Shown: positions 56,276 through 64,000 of the stretch, piece after piece
Numbering within the stretch: position 1 is the first letter of the stretch
How the letters are laid out: the number at the start of each line of letters is the position of its first letter
Source: an uncultured Pelagibacteraceae bacterium
Lineage (GTDB): Bacteria > Pseudomonadota > Alphaproteobacteria > Pelagibacterales > Pelagibacteraceae
Length of the DNA stretch: 64,000 nucleotides
Direction: 5' to 3'
Assembly (NCBI GenBank): GCA_902611265.1
Contig: CACLYY010000001.1
Location: 1-64,000 of the forward strand
Program-made: the position numbers and the translations under genes
The notes under the pieces: generated by a model
What the model was told of the DNA's origin: nothing
Databases searched by the model: none
What the model saw: only the letters and a program-made list of their open reading frames with translations

Positions 56276-58811
56276 TTATTAATAAATTTATTAATCTATT
56301 TTTTACGAATATTACCTTATTAATAGATTTATTTTTTAAGTATTTTTCAGACAATTTATTAGATTTTATTTTGTTCATTAAGTTTTTTTGGTCTATATCC
56401 CTACTTTCATTTAAAATAGCCCTTTTTTTTCCATTAATTTGAATAACATAATCTATTTTTTCCTCCTCTAAAAGATTACTATTTACATTTGGCCATTCTA
56501 TTTTATTTAAAAAGCCTAAACTTTCCATACATTCAGCTGAGAAATGTGGAATGGCAGGGGAAAATAATATTAATATTTTTTTATAACAATCTTTGAGAGC
56601 TTCCTGGTCTATTTTTTTTTCAATTTCCTTATTAAGAAAATTATATGTCTCATAAATATTGGCTATAATAACATTATAATTGAACCCATCTAAGTTATGG
56701 GTAATTTTATTTATCATTTGATTTGTAAATTTTTCCAAGTTTTTATTATTTCCATTTTGCTCATTTTCAGAAATTTTTTTTTTAATTTTGTTGTGTAATA
56801 TCCATAGTTTTTGTAAAAATTTGTAGGAAGCAACCATTCCTTGGTCAGACCATTGTACATCTTTCTCTGGAGGACTGTCTGACAATATGAAAAGTCTTAC
56901 TGCATCCGCACCATAACTGTTAATAATATTTTCTGGATCAATAACATTTTTTTTTGATTTTGACATTGATTCTGTTGGGCCAACCTTTACTTTATTTTTA
57001 GGTTCACCTTTTTTGTAAAACTGATCACCTACTAATTCTATTTCGTCTGGACTTAACCAATTATTATTTTGATCTTTATAAGTTTCATGGCAGACCATAC
57101 CTTGAGTAAATAAACCTTTAAAAGGCTCTTTGAATTTAAAGTTATCATTTTTATAACTTAATGCTTTTGTGAAAAATCTAGAATATAGTAAGTGAAGTAT
57201 TGCATGTTCAACTCCACCTATGTATTGATCAACTGGCATCCAATAATTGATTTCTTCTTTACTAAAACCATAGTCTGTACTTTTTGGTGAGCAAAATCTA
57301 AGATAATACCAAGATGAACATACAAATGTATCAAGGGTATCAGTTTCGCGAGTATAATTGTTTCCATTAATTTTAATATTTTTCCATTCTGATTTGTGAT
57401 CTAGGGGGTTACCTTTTGAGTTCAAATCTATATTTTCAGGGAGTCTTACAGGAAGTTCATTTTTTGGAATTTTTATTACCTTGCCAAACTTGTCATATGC
57501 CATTGGTATCGGACAGCCCCAATATCTCTGTCTTGAGACACCCCAATCTTTTAATCTAAAATTAATCTGCTTTTTACCAATTTTCTCTCTCTCTAAAATT
57601 TCTATGGTTTTGGTAATTGAGTCCTCTGGAACTTTAAGGTTATTAAGAAATTCTGAATTAATTAAAACCCCAGAACCTGAATAAGCCTCATCTTTAACTT
57701 CATAACTATCATCCTCATTAACTGGTTTAACTACAGTTTTAATATCAAGATCATATTTTCTAGCAAAGTCAAAATCTCTTTGATCATGTGCGGGACAACC
57801 AAAAACTGCTCCAAAACCATAATCCATCAATACGAAATTAGCAAAGAAAACAGGCACTTTTTGATCAGGATTTAACGGATTAATAGCTTTTAGACTTGTC
57901 TTAAATCCTATTTTGTCACCAATTGCGATCGCTTCCTCAGTTGTCCCTGTTTTCGAGCATTCTGCTTTAAATTTTTGAAACTCTTTATTATTTAAATAAT
58001 ATTTAGAAATTTCATGATCTACAGAAAGAGCTAAAAATGAAAATCCAAACAAAGTGTCTGGCCTTGTAGTAAAGCATTTAATTTCCTTTATTGGTAAATC
58101 ACCCTCTGTTTTAAATGAAATTTCACAACCAAAAGATTTTCCTATCCAATTTTTTTGCATTGTTTTTACTTTATTCGGCCATAGTTTTAACTCATCTAAA
58201 CCGTCTAGTAATTCTTGTGAAAACTTAGAAATATTAAAAAACCATTGACTCAGTTTTTTACGCTCGACAATCGCTCCAGATCTCCATCCTTTGCCTTCAA
58301 TAACCTGTTCATTTGCAAGCACAGTCTGATCAACAGGATCCCAATTAACATAATTTTCTTTTCTGTAAACTAAACCTTTTTCATATAGTTCTAAAAAAAA
58401 TAATTGTTGATGTTTATAATAATCTTCAGAACATGTTGAAATTTCCCTATCCCAGTCAATTGAAAGTCCAAGTTTTTTTAATTGCTCTTTCATTGTGGAT
58501 ATATTTTTATTTGTCCATTCTTTTGGGTCTAAATTATTTTCTCGCGCAGCATTTTCTGCTGGCATACCAAATGCATCCCAACCCATTGGATGCATTACGT
58601 TAAAACCTTTTAAAGATTTATAACGTGATAAAACATCACCTATCGTATAGTTTCTCACATGGCCCATATGTATTTTACCCGAAGGATATGGAAACATTTC
58701 AAGACAATAGAATTTCTCTTTAGAATGATCTACTTTAGATCGAAAAATACCTGATTTTTCCCATTTATTTTGCCATTTTTCCTCGACTATTTTAAAATTA
58801 TATCTTTCCAT
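56268..58811 (-). CDS. leuS: Leucyl-tRNA synthetase
   Basis: LeuS (847 residues). The HIGH-type motif [11 protein letters not shown] lies at residues 41-51; the CP1 editing domain is present (TRPDTLFG near residue 245); the KMSKS-type motif is MSKSKKN near residue 617. Length is normal. Head of the leuS-lptE-holA run. Confidence 0.98.
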   Translation of the reverse strand: MERYNFKIVEEKWQNKWEKSGIFRSKVDHSKEKFYCLEMFPYPSGKIHMGHVRNYTIGDVLSRYKSLKGFNVMHPMGWDAFGMPAENAARENNLDPKEWTNKNISTMKEQLKKLGLSIDWDREISTCSEDYYKHQQLFFLELYEKGLVYRKENYVNWDPVDQTVLANEQVIEGKGWRSGAIVERKKLSQWFFNISKFSQELLDGLDELKLWPNKVKTMQKNWIGKSFGCEISFKTEGDLPIKEIKCFTTRPDTLFGFSFLALSVDHEISKYYLNNKEFQKFKAECSKTGTTEEAIAIGDKIGFKTSLKAINPLNPDQKVPVFFANFVLMDYGFGAVFGCPAHDQRDFDFARKYDLDIKTVVKPVNEDDSYEVKDEAYSGSGVLINSEFLNNLKVPEDSITKTIEILEREKIGKKQINFRLKDWGVSRQRYWGCPIPMAYDKFGKVIKIPKNELPVRLPENIDLNSKGNPLDHKSEWKNIKINGNNYTRETDTLDTFVCSSWYYLRFCSPKSTDYGFSKEEINYWMPVDQYIGGVEHAILHLLYSRFFTKALSYKNDNFKFKEPFKGLFTQGMVCHETYKDQNNNWLSPDEIELVGDQFYKKGEPKNKVKVGPTESMSKSKKNVIDPENIINSYGADAVRLFILSDSPPEKDVQWSDQGMVASYKFLQKLWILHNKIKKKISENEQNGNNKNLEKFTNQMINKITHNLDGFNYNVIIANIYETYNFLNKEIEKKIDQEALKDCYKKILILFSPAIPHFSAECMESLGFLNKIEWPNVNSNLLEEEKIDYVIQINGKKRAILNESRDIDQKNLMNKIKSNKLSEKYLKNKSINKVIFVKNRLINLLINE

Positions 58812-58836
58812 AACGATATGTTAAAAATCAATCTAG

Positions 58837-59412
58837 TTATTTTGTAGTATCGACCGTTCCACCTTTATATGGCTTGAAATTCTTTTCTTGATTTTGTTTT
58901 TTGTAAATTGTAGCTTTTGACAAAATTTGTCTTTTAAGTTCAGCTGATAGAGAACCCGTCTTTTGAGATACTTTGCAACTAGCTACTTGATTACATTTTT
59001 TATAAAAAACTTTTATATCTAATGCATCAGCTCTTACTTCATTAGTTAAGAAACGAATAGATATTTTTACAGATTCATCAAGACTATTTCCTTCTGAGTA
59101 CCAGTCAGTTATAATTATTCCTCCGCTGTAATTTACTGATGAGAGAGGCATAAAATCTAATACATCTAGTGATGCTCTCCACAGCTCATTAGCGCTGGCA
59201 AACATGAAATCACCACCTTTTCCACTATTGCCTAAGTTGTCTAATCTAAAACCTCTGCCTTCTTCTAGATTTTTTTTAACTCTTTCCCTTGGATCTGGTG
59301 GGTTTTCTCGAGCATCACCCCCAGGTAAATTCTCTATAGTTTTGCATGCATTAAGTATAAATACACTTAAGAAAAAAAATGCTATGATTCTTAATTTTAA
59401 AAAATTTGTCAT
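58837..59412 (-). CDS. DUF3576 lipoprotein
   Basis: A 191-residue exported protein with a hydrophobic N-terminus and lipobox (LNAC, about residues 19-22). The conserved core GNSGKGGDFMFASANELWRASLDVLDFMPLSSVNYSGGIIITDWYS matches the DUF3576 family, which sits next to leuS in many alphaproteobacteria. It is probably an outer-membrane lipoprotein; function is unknown. It is divergent from the porin gene across 219 bases. Confidence 0.85.
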   Translation of the reverse strand: MTNFLKLRIIAFFFLSVFILNACKTIENLPGGDARENPPDPRERVKKNLEEGRGFRLDNLGNSGKGGDFMFASANELWRASLDVLDFMPLSSVNYSGGIIITDWYSEGNSLDESVKISIRFLTNEVRADALDIKVFYKKCNQVASCKVSQKTGSLSAELKRQILSKATIYKKQNQEKNFKPYKGGTVDTTK

Positions 59413-59480
59413 AAATACTCTTAAAATCTAAGTAATAGATGAAAAAACAATATAATTAAAAGAAATATTTTGAAAATGTC

Positions 59481-59507
59481 AAAAATGTTAATTAATTCAA
59501 CATTTTT
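59481..59507. repeat. Inverted repeat between DUF3576 and porin genes
   Basis: AAAAATGTT (59481-59489) is a perfect inverted copy of AACATTTTT (59499-59507) with a 9-base spacer. It lies in the 219-base divergent intergenic region, about 125 bases before the porin ATG. It could be an operator or a weak hairpin; AT-rich chance is also possible. The rest of the gap shows only the porin RBS. Confidence 0.35.
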
Positions 59508-59618
59508 AGTGATGTAAAAATACAACACTATTATAAATTTTTTACTTAAAAATTATAATAAGTCAGTAAAATTCAAGAGAATTGATAGATATAACCTGTT
59601 TAATATTAAACTAATAAC

Positions 59619-59624
59619 GAAAGG
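59619..59624 (+). promoter_or_regulatory. Ribosome binding site of the porin gene
   Basis: GAAAGG ends 7 bases before the porin ATG at 59632. It is one of the clearer Shine-Dalgarno sites in the window and fits a highly expressed outer-membrane protein. Confidence 0.5.
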
Positions 59625-59631
59625 TAATAAT

Positions 59632-60558
59632 ATGAACAATCTAAAAAAAATAGGATTGACAGCATTAGGTACTGCAATGGTAGCAAGTTCAGCTCAAGCT
59701 GCTTCACTATCTGTATCTGGTGGTACATCAATCTTTTTTGGTGGAGAAGATAACAGTAATGCTGGAAATGGTTGGTCTATGACTGACCAAATCGATTTCA
59801 ACGCTAGCGGTGAAATGGATAATGGTATGACTATTTCTCTATACCTACAACTTGATGGTGGAACTGCACCATTCGATGACAGAACGTTAAAAATCGACAC
59901 TGGAGATATGGGTGTACTTACTTTCTCTGGACATGGTGCTTCAGGACCAGTTGGTGCATGGGATGATATAACTCCAAGTGCAAACGAAGAATCTTGGGGA
60001 ACAGCTCTTGGTGGTACAGTTGATGGACCAACAAATGATGCTACAATGGATAATGCATTCATTTACGACTATGTTGTAACTGATGGTATTGCCGTTAAAG
60101 CAGCATATGACACTTCAAAAGGAACTGACCTAGAAAGCTCAACATCAATTGGTGTTGCTTACACAGGTATGGAAGGTTTAACTGTTAAAGCTGCAATGGG
60201 TGAAAACAACGCTGCTGCTGACCAAGCTGACTTATCTGTAATGGGTATTACTTATGCAATGGGTCCAGTTACAGTTGGATATCAGTCAAACGAAACTGAT
60301 TATGGAACTGGTGTTGATGAAGACTTTACAGCATACGGTATTTCTTATGCAGTAACTGATGATGTTTCAGTATCTTACGGTGCGTCTACTCTTGATTATG
60401 GAGATACTCAAGAAGATCAAGACTCATCTGCAGTAAGTATTTCATTCACAGCAGGTGGAGTTGCAATTTCAGCTTCACACCAAACAACAGATAATGTTGC
60501 TGGAACAGCTGCAAGTGACAATACTGGATACGAAATAAACTTCTCTTTTGCATTTTAA
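59632..60558 (+). CDS. Gram-negative porin
   Basis: A 308-residue outer-membrane beta-barrel. The signal peptide (about residues 1-23, ending SAQA) is followed by alternating strands with Gly/Asp-rich turns and a C-terminal YEINFSFAF, the Phe-terminated signal for BAM insertion. Its codons are richer in GC and its residues less Lys-rich than those of the neighbours, as expected for abundant exported protein. It is a small general or anion/cation porin; selectivity is unknown. A strong terminator follows. Confidence 0.92.
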   Translation: MNNLKKIGLTALGTAMVASSAQAASLSVSGGTSIFFGGEDNSNAGNGWSMTDQIDFNASGEMDNGMTISLYLQLDGGTAPFDDRTLKIDTGDMGVLTFSGHGASGPVGAWDDITPSANEESWGTALGGTVDGPTNDATMDNAFIYDYVVTDGIAVKAAYDTSKGTDLESSTSIGVAYTGMEGLTVKAAMGENNAAADQADLSVMGITYAMGPVTVGYQSNETDYGTGVDEDFTAYGISYAVTDDVSVSYGASTLDYGDTQEDQDSSAVSISFTAGGVAISASHQTTDNVAGTAASDNTGYEINFSFAF

Positions 60559-60585
60559 TTAAGGAAGTAACTATTTAATTAAAAG

Positions 60586-60612
60586 GGCCCCTTTTTAGGG
60601 GCCTTTTTTTTT
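60586..60612 (+). terminator. Rho-independent terminator after the porin gene
   Basis: GGCCCCT (60586-60592), loop TTTT, AGGGGCC (60597-60603), then nine T. The A-run before the stem can pair with the T-run. It is one of only two clear intrinsic terminators in the window. Confidence 0.92.
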
Positions 60613-61138
60613 ACTTAAAAAAAGAAATACCTGCGAAACCAGTTGATTTTGTAAGAGCAATTAATTTAATATTTTCTCTTGAAACACCTCCTAGAGCAAT
60701 TATTTTCTTATTTGTTAGCTTAGAGATTAAATTAAATTTATTTATTCCAAGATAGTTTTCATTTTTTTTAAAGATCGAAGACAAAAAAATTTTATTAACC
60801 TTTTGTTTTTCTTTAATCCTAATTTCTTGCAAGTTGTGTGCTGATCCGATCAGACAAAATTTTTTTTTGAAATGATAACCTAAGTGACAAAAATCTTTAT
60901 TGAAAGATGGTAAATATGCTCCGTCTAGGTCTAATTGTATTGATAATTTAACATTGTTTGAAATAAGAAATTTTAAATTTTTTTTTTTGCAGTAGTTTTT
61001 TATGAAAATTATTTCACTTATTTCATAATTTTTTTTGTAATTTCTGTAAATTATAGTCGTCTTAGTGTCCTGTTTATCAATGTTACTTTTTTCAAATTTA
61101 TCTATAAAGTAATATTTTTTAAAAAAATTATTATGCAT
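60611..61138 (-). CDS. ThiE/TenI-like TIM-barrel protein, possibly degenerate
   Basis: A 175-residue protein with features of the thiamine-phosphate synthase family: DGAYLPSFN in place of the usual GVHLGQxD, CLIGSAHNLQEI near the SxH motif, and KKIIALGGVSRENI. It is shorter than ThiE and the pyrophosphate-binding motifs are altered, so activity is uncertain. ATG at 61138 shares the palindrome ATGCAT with the yggS start; an upstream ATG at 61150 is also in frame. Confidence 0.65.
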   Translation of the reverse strand: MHNNFFKKYYFIDKFEKSNIDKQDTKTTIIYRNYKKNYEISEIIFIKNYCKKKNLKFLISNNVKLSIQLDLDGAYLPSFNKDFCHLGYHFKKKFCLIGSAHNLQEIRIKEKQKVNKIFLSSIFKKNENYLGINKFNLISKLTNKKIIALGGVSRENIKLIALTKSTGFAGISFFK

Positions 61139-61792
61139 AAGACAGTTCAAAATTTAATATCAATTCAAGGTTTGATCAAATCAAAATTATTAGACTTACA
61201 AGAAAAAAAGAGAATACCCACAATTATTGCAGTTTCAAAAACTTTCAAGATAGATCATATTTTGCCTTTGGTTGAATATGGGCATCGTGATTTTGGAGAA
61301 AATAAAGTTCAGGAAGCCTTGGAAAAATGGACAGAAGTAAAAAGTAAAACGAGTATAAATTTACATTTAATTGGTAAATTACAAACAAATAAAGTTAAAT
61401 TTGCGGTGAAAATTTTTGACTTTATTCACTCTTTAGATAATGAAAAGTTAGCGAAAAAAATATCAGATGAACAAAAAAAGCAAAATAGAAAACCTAAAAT
61501 ATTTATCCAAATAAATCTAGGAGACGAAGATCAGAAATCAGGAATAAACAAAAATAATTTAAAAGAATTTTATAATTTTTCAAAAGATCTAGGTTTAGAT
61601 ATTATCGGTTTAATGTGCATCCCACCATTTGACGAAAATCCCTCTAAATTCTTTTCAAAAATGAATGAATTAAATCAACTAATCAATTTAGATGAATTGA
61701 GTATGGGGATGTCTTCCGACTACCTAGAAGCTTTAAATTACAATGCTACTTATTTACGTATTGGCTCAAACATCTTTGGACAAAGAAGTTAG
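61133..61792 (+). CDS. yggS: PLP homeostasis protein YggS/PROSC family
   Basis: A 219-residue alanine-racemase-fold protein that binds pyridoxal phosphate. The PLP lysine is in TIIAVSKTFKIDHI (about residue 36). FGENKVQEALEKW, HLIGKLQTNKVKFA and the C-terminal SMGMSSDYLEAL and RIGSNIFGQR are diagnostic. It maintains PLP supply rather than catalysing racemisation. Its stop overlaps the L,D-transpeptidase stop by four bases. Confidence 0.94.
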   Translation: MHKTVQNLISIQGLIKSKLLDLQEKKRIPTIIAVSKTFKIDHILPLVEYGHRDFGENKVQEALEKWTEVKSKTSINLHLIGKLQTNKVKFAVKIFDFIHSLDNEKLAKKISDEQKKQNRKPKIFIQINLGDEDQKSGINKNNLKEFYNFSKDLGLDIIGLMCIPPFDENPSKFFSKMNELNQLINLDELSMGMSSDYLEALNYNATYLRIGSNIFGQRS

Positions 61793-62283
61793 ATTATTTT
61801 TATTTTAGTATTTTTATTTATTAATTTTAATAATATTAAAAATTCTTTTTTTTTAAGTGCTATACATCCTTCTGTTGGTTTAAAATTCTTTGTTAAATGA
61901 ATGAATATTGCACTGCCTTTACCTAACCTTGTTTGCTTTGTGTTATAATTAATTGGAATTAATAAATCATATTTACTATCTTTACGAAATAATTTTTCAT
62001 GTTTAATTTTTTTACTCACTTTTATTAATTTATTATAATATTTTTTACTTTTAGGATCATCACACCATCCCATTTTTTTATTAATGGGAATACATTTTAA
62101 TTTAGTTATTGGTTTTGAATTACGATCTTTTCTAAAATATAAATTTCCTAATGAAAATATACCTTTGGGGGTTTTCCTATCTCCCTCAAACTTAGTTTTT
62201 GTTAAGCCATTTTTTCCAATACAACATTTTAAAAAAAAATCGTCATATTTAAGAGTTTCTTTATTTTTTAGAATAATTGTCAT
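61789..62283 (-). CDS. L,D-transpeptidase family (YkuD) protein
   Basis: A 164-residue YkuD-domain protein. The catalytic region is IFIHLTKNFKPTEGCIAL, with the His and nucleophilic Cys; DRKTPKGIFSLGNLYFRKD is a conserved N-terminal element. No signal peptide is visible, so either export is unusual or this is a cytosolic relative. It would make 3-3 or lipoprotein crosslinks in peptidoglycan. It is divergent from the regulator gene by 13 bases. Confidence 0.85.
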   Translation of the reverse strand: MTIILKNKETLKYDDFFLKCCIGKNGLTKTKFEGDRKTPKGIFSLGNLYFRKDRNSKPITKLKCIPINKKMGWCDDPKSKKYYNKLIKVSKKIKHEKLFRKDSKYDLLIPINYNTKQTRLGKGSAIFIHLTKNFKPTEGCIALKKKEFLILLKLINKNTKIKII

Positions 62284-62296
62284 ATCTTGAATATAT

Positions 62297-62863
62297 ATGA
62301 ATAATCAAACTTTAGTAATTTATGATTTTGATATTATGTATGATATATTGATGGAAATAGAGGGTCACCTTACTTTCGATCTGATCAAAATATCTAAAAA
62401 TAATCTTAAAGATTTTAACTTAAAAAATAATAAGAAGTATTTAATTATTTCTCAAAAAAAAATAAAAGATCAAAGTAACCAGATAATTATTGATAAGTTA
62501 CCAATCGAAATAACAAAGTTAATAGAAGGCATAAATATAAATTTTTTAAAAACCATATACAATCAGCAGTCAGATATAAACTTAGGAAATTACAAACTCA
62601 ATTTAAATTCTAGAAAGATTATTCAGAATGGAAATTCATTAAGCTTAACTGAAAGGGAAACAGATATTATAATTTTTTTAAGTAAAGCAACAAACCCTGT
62701 TAAAATTTCCAAATTACAAACAGAGGTATGGGGTCACAACTCAAAACTAGAAACGCATACTGTAGAAACACATATATATAGATTAAGAAATAAAATAAGC
62801 AAATATTTTAAGGATGATGATTTTATCTTGAGCTCTAAGGAAGGTTATACGATTTCAAAATAA
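62297..62863 (+). CDS. Winged-helix (OmpR/PhoB-type) regulator with degenerate receiver
   Basis: A 188-residue protein. The C-terminal domain (about residues 98-188) is an OmpR-type winged helix: LSLTERETDIIIFLSKA, VWGHNSKLETHTVETHIYRLRNKI and EGYTIS. The N-terminal about 90 residues resemble a receiver in size but show no phosphorylatable acidic pocket. It probably binds DNA without phosphorelay control. Its stop overlaps the ATG of the ArfA-like gene (TAATG), so the two are coupled. Confidence 0.86.
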   Translation: MNNQTLVIYDFDIMYDILMEIEGHLTFDLIKISKNNLKDFNLKNNKKYLIISQKKIKDQSNQIIIDKLPIEITKLIEGININFLKTIYNQQSDINLGNYKLNLNSRKIIQNGNSLSLTERETDIIIFLSKATNPVKISKLQTEVWGHNSKLETHTVETHIYRLRNKISKYFKDDDFILSSKEGYTISK

Positions 62864-62973
62864 TGAGATCTAAAAAAAATTATATTGCTAAAGATTTATT
62901 TACAAAAAAATATAAACCAAGAACTGTAAAACCTAAAAAAGGCAAAGGTTCTTTTAAAAGAAAAAAAAAATAA
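62863..62973 (+). CDS. arfA: Very short ArfA-like alternative ribosome-rescue factor
   Basis: A 36-residue basic protein: start MRSKKNYIAKDLFTKKY, end VKPKKGKGSFKRKKK. The DLFxxxx and KKGKGSFKRK elements match the core of ArfA (in E. coli DPLFRQR and KKGKGSYMRK), which enters stalled non-stop ribosomes and recruits RF2. The protein stops right after the core, as if permanently in the truncated active form. It is coupled to the regulator (TAATG) and was too short for usual gene finders. Identity is inferred from motifs. Confidence 0.7.
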   Translation: MRSKKNYIAKDLFTKKYKPRTVKPKKGKGSFKRKKK

Positions 62974-62986
62974 TTTCTTTTTAATT

Positions 62987-63916
62987 TTATAGTCTGGCAC
63001 CTATTTGTTGAATAACTTTTGATGACATTTCTGTACCTTTATCTAAACTATCTTTCAAAGATAAGTTATTAACGTGTCCATGTAAGAAGCCTGCCGCAAA
63101 GAGATCCCCAGCACCTGTTAAATCAACTATTTTGAGACCCTCTTTTACCCCACATTCAACAACTTCATTTCCATTAATTGCAATTGCTCCTTTTTCACCT
63201 CTAGTTAAAACAATAATTTTTCCTAAAGATTTTGAAAATTCTATAACCTCATCAAAAGATTTTGCATCGATCAAAGATATGATCTCTTGTTCATTTGCAA
63301 AAGTTATATCTAATTTATTTTTAACTAATTCTAAAAAATGTGGCTTATGTCGATCAACACAAAACTGATCAGATAAAGACATGGCAACTTTATTTGCACT
63401 TTGAATAGCCTTTTCAAATGCTTTTTTGGGTTCACCCTCATCCCAAAGGTATCCCTCTAAAAGTATAATTCCACTTTGTTTAATAGCATCCGAACTGACA
63501 TCATTTTCATTTATCTTTCCTGCAGTTCCCAAAAATGTACACATTGTTCTCTCAGAATCTGGTGTAACTAAAATCAAGCATGTTCCAGTTGGTAGTTCTT
63601 CCTTTTTTTTTGAATAAAAATATTTAACATTTTCTTGTTTCAAGCCATCTTCATATTTACTACCAAGTTCATCATCATTAACTTTACCTATAAAACCAAC
63701 TTCATTCCCAAGTTGAGATAAGCCGACGATTGAATTTGCAACTGATCCTCCTGATACTGTTTTTTCTATTTTAAGATTTGATAATAGTTCCTTGAACTCT
63801 TTATCATCAAAAATTAATTTCATTGTACTTTTTGTTAAATTATTTTTAGTAATAAAATCATCCTCTACTTTGCAAATTACATCTACAATTGCATTTCCAA
63901 TTCCTAATATTTTCAT
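62987..63916 (-). CDS. Adenosine kinase-like PfkB family sugar kinase
   Basis: A 309-residue ribokinase-fold enzyme. GNAIVDVICKVEDDF at the N-terminus, the GGSVANSIVGLSQLG substrate region near residue 55, and the catalytic DLTGAGDLFAAGFLHGH near residues 264-280 (Asp base) are clear. The pattern is typical of alphaproteobacterial proteins annotated adenosine kinase. Substrate specificity is not proven. It converges with the ArfA-like gene. Confidence 0.88.
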   Translation of the reverse strand: MKILGIGNAIVDVICKVEDDFITKNNLTKSTMKLIFDDKEFKELLSNLKIEKTVSGGSVANSIVGLSQLGNEVGFIGKVNDDELGSKYEDGLKQENVKYFYSKKKEELPTGTCLILVTPDSERTMCTFLGTAGKINENDVSSDAIKQSGIILLEGYLWDEGEPKKAFEKAIQSANKVAMSLSDQFCVDRHKPHFLELVKNKLDITFANEQEIISLIDAKSFDEVIEFSKSLGKIIVLTRGEKGAIAINGNEVVECGVKEGLKIVDLTGAGDLFAAGFLHGHVNNLSLKDSLDKGTEMSSKVIQQIGARL

Positions 63917-63919
63917 TGA

Positions 63920-64000
63920 TTATGCTTTCTTTGTTATAAGTGGTTTTTTTCTCTTAGGATAACAACTAGTACAGATTTTACAAGATAAACCATAGCACTC
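63920..64000 (-). CDS. C-terminal end of a Cys-rich ORF cut by the window edge
   Basis: Minus-strand frame open from 64000 to the TAA at 63920-63922, encoding 26 residues with CYGLSCKICTSCYPKRK and a basic tail. The four cysteines could bind zinc or an iron-sulfur cluster. It ends 4 bases upstream of the kinase start, as expected for a coupled gene. No family can be named from this fragment. Confidence 0.4.
   Translation of the reverse strand, partial: ECYGLSCKICTSCYPKRKKPLITKKA

Noticed and set aside
59694..60062. 122-residue minus-strand ORF inside the porin gene
   Set aside because: Shadow ORF caused by the atypical porin codon use; Pro/Ser-rich with no family features.
1..64000. CRISPR arrays, insertion sequences, prophage genes, rRNA
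   Set aside because: No regularly spaced repeats, transposase or phage proteins, or rRNA segments were seen; homopolymer A/T runs reflect base composition.

Overview
The window is strongly AT-rich, coding-dense alphaproteobacterial chromosome. It closely resembles a streamlined marine SAR11 (Pelagibacterales) genome: tiny or negative intergenic spaces, Lys/Asn/Ile-rich proteins, one tRNA and no mobile elements. Gene order follows the conserved alphaproteobacterial origin neighbourhood. This assignment rests on gene content, synteny and composition recalled from knowledge of the group; no search was run.

Layout. 1-10.6 kb: end of a photolyase/cryptochrome-like gene, an MBL-fold hydrolase, folD, yggT, mscS, hemD and hemC (minus), then tsaD, an EVE-domain gene and acs (plus). 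10.6-17 kb: a two-part Na+/solute (probably acetate) symporter, rpe, a heparinase-like gene and purH. 17-21.4 kb: phhB, a sulfotransferase, tRNA-Gly(GCC), a TPR-sulfotransferase, a 2OG-Fe(II) oxygenase and a TPR protein. 21.4-30 kb: a Lon-N protein, a UbiH-like oxidase, ftsK, lolA, GNAT, HIT, then a succinyl/malate-CoA ligase pair with malyl-CoA lyase, and hisE. 30-34.8 kb: hisF, hisA, two methyltransferases, hisH and hisB. 34.9-43.1 kb: hslVU, smr, a Tim44-like gene, fxsA, secB, dnaQ, coaE, aroE, a secreted polysaccharide lyase, maf and the PPDK/PEPS regulator. 43.15-43.43 kb: the longest gene-free gap, proposed here as oriC. 43.4-54.8 kb: hemE, hemH, hemJ, rho, a TPR gene, a sulfotransferase, mnmE, mnmG, rsmG, parA and parB, with two parS-type sites in mnmG/rsmG. 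54.8-64 kb: holA, lptE, leuS, a DUF3576 lipoprotein, a porin, a ThiE-like gene, yggS, an L,D-transpeptidase, a winged-helix regulator, a very small ArfA-like rescue factor, an adenosine-kinase-like gene and the end of a Cys-rich ORF.

How it fits together. Replication and segregation: genes point away from the 43.2-43.4 kb gap on both sides, and parAB with parS lie about 9 kb to its right. Carbon: acetate uptake and activation (symporter plus Acs), and a putative malate to malyl-CoA to acetyl-CoA plus glyoxylate module. Heme: hemC/hemD and hemE/hemH/hemJ. Surface and small-molecule modification: sulfotransferases, TPR proteins, oxygenases, FkbM-type methyltransferases and a polysaccharide lyase are inserted between otherwise conserved housekeeping genes; these are the main accessory content. 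The most notable items are the putative oriC/parS arrangement, the 36-residue ArfA-like ORF and the malate-CoA ligase/malyl-CoA lyase operon. No CRISPR, prophage, transposon or rRNA was seen, and no gap without a gene exceeds 300 bases.
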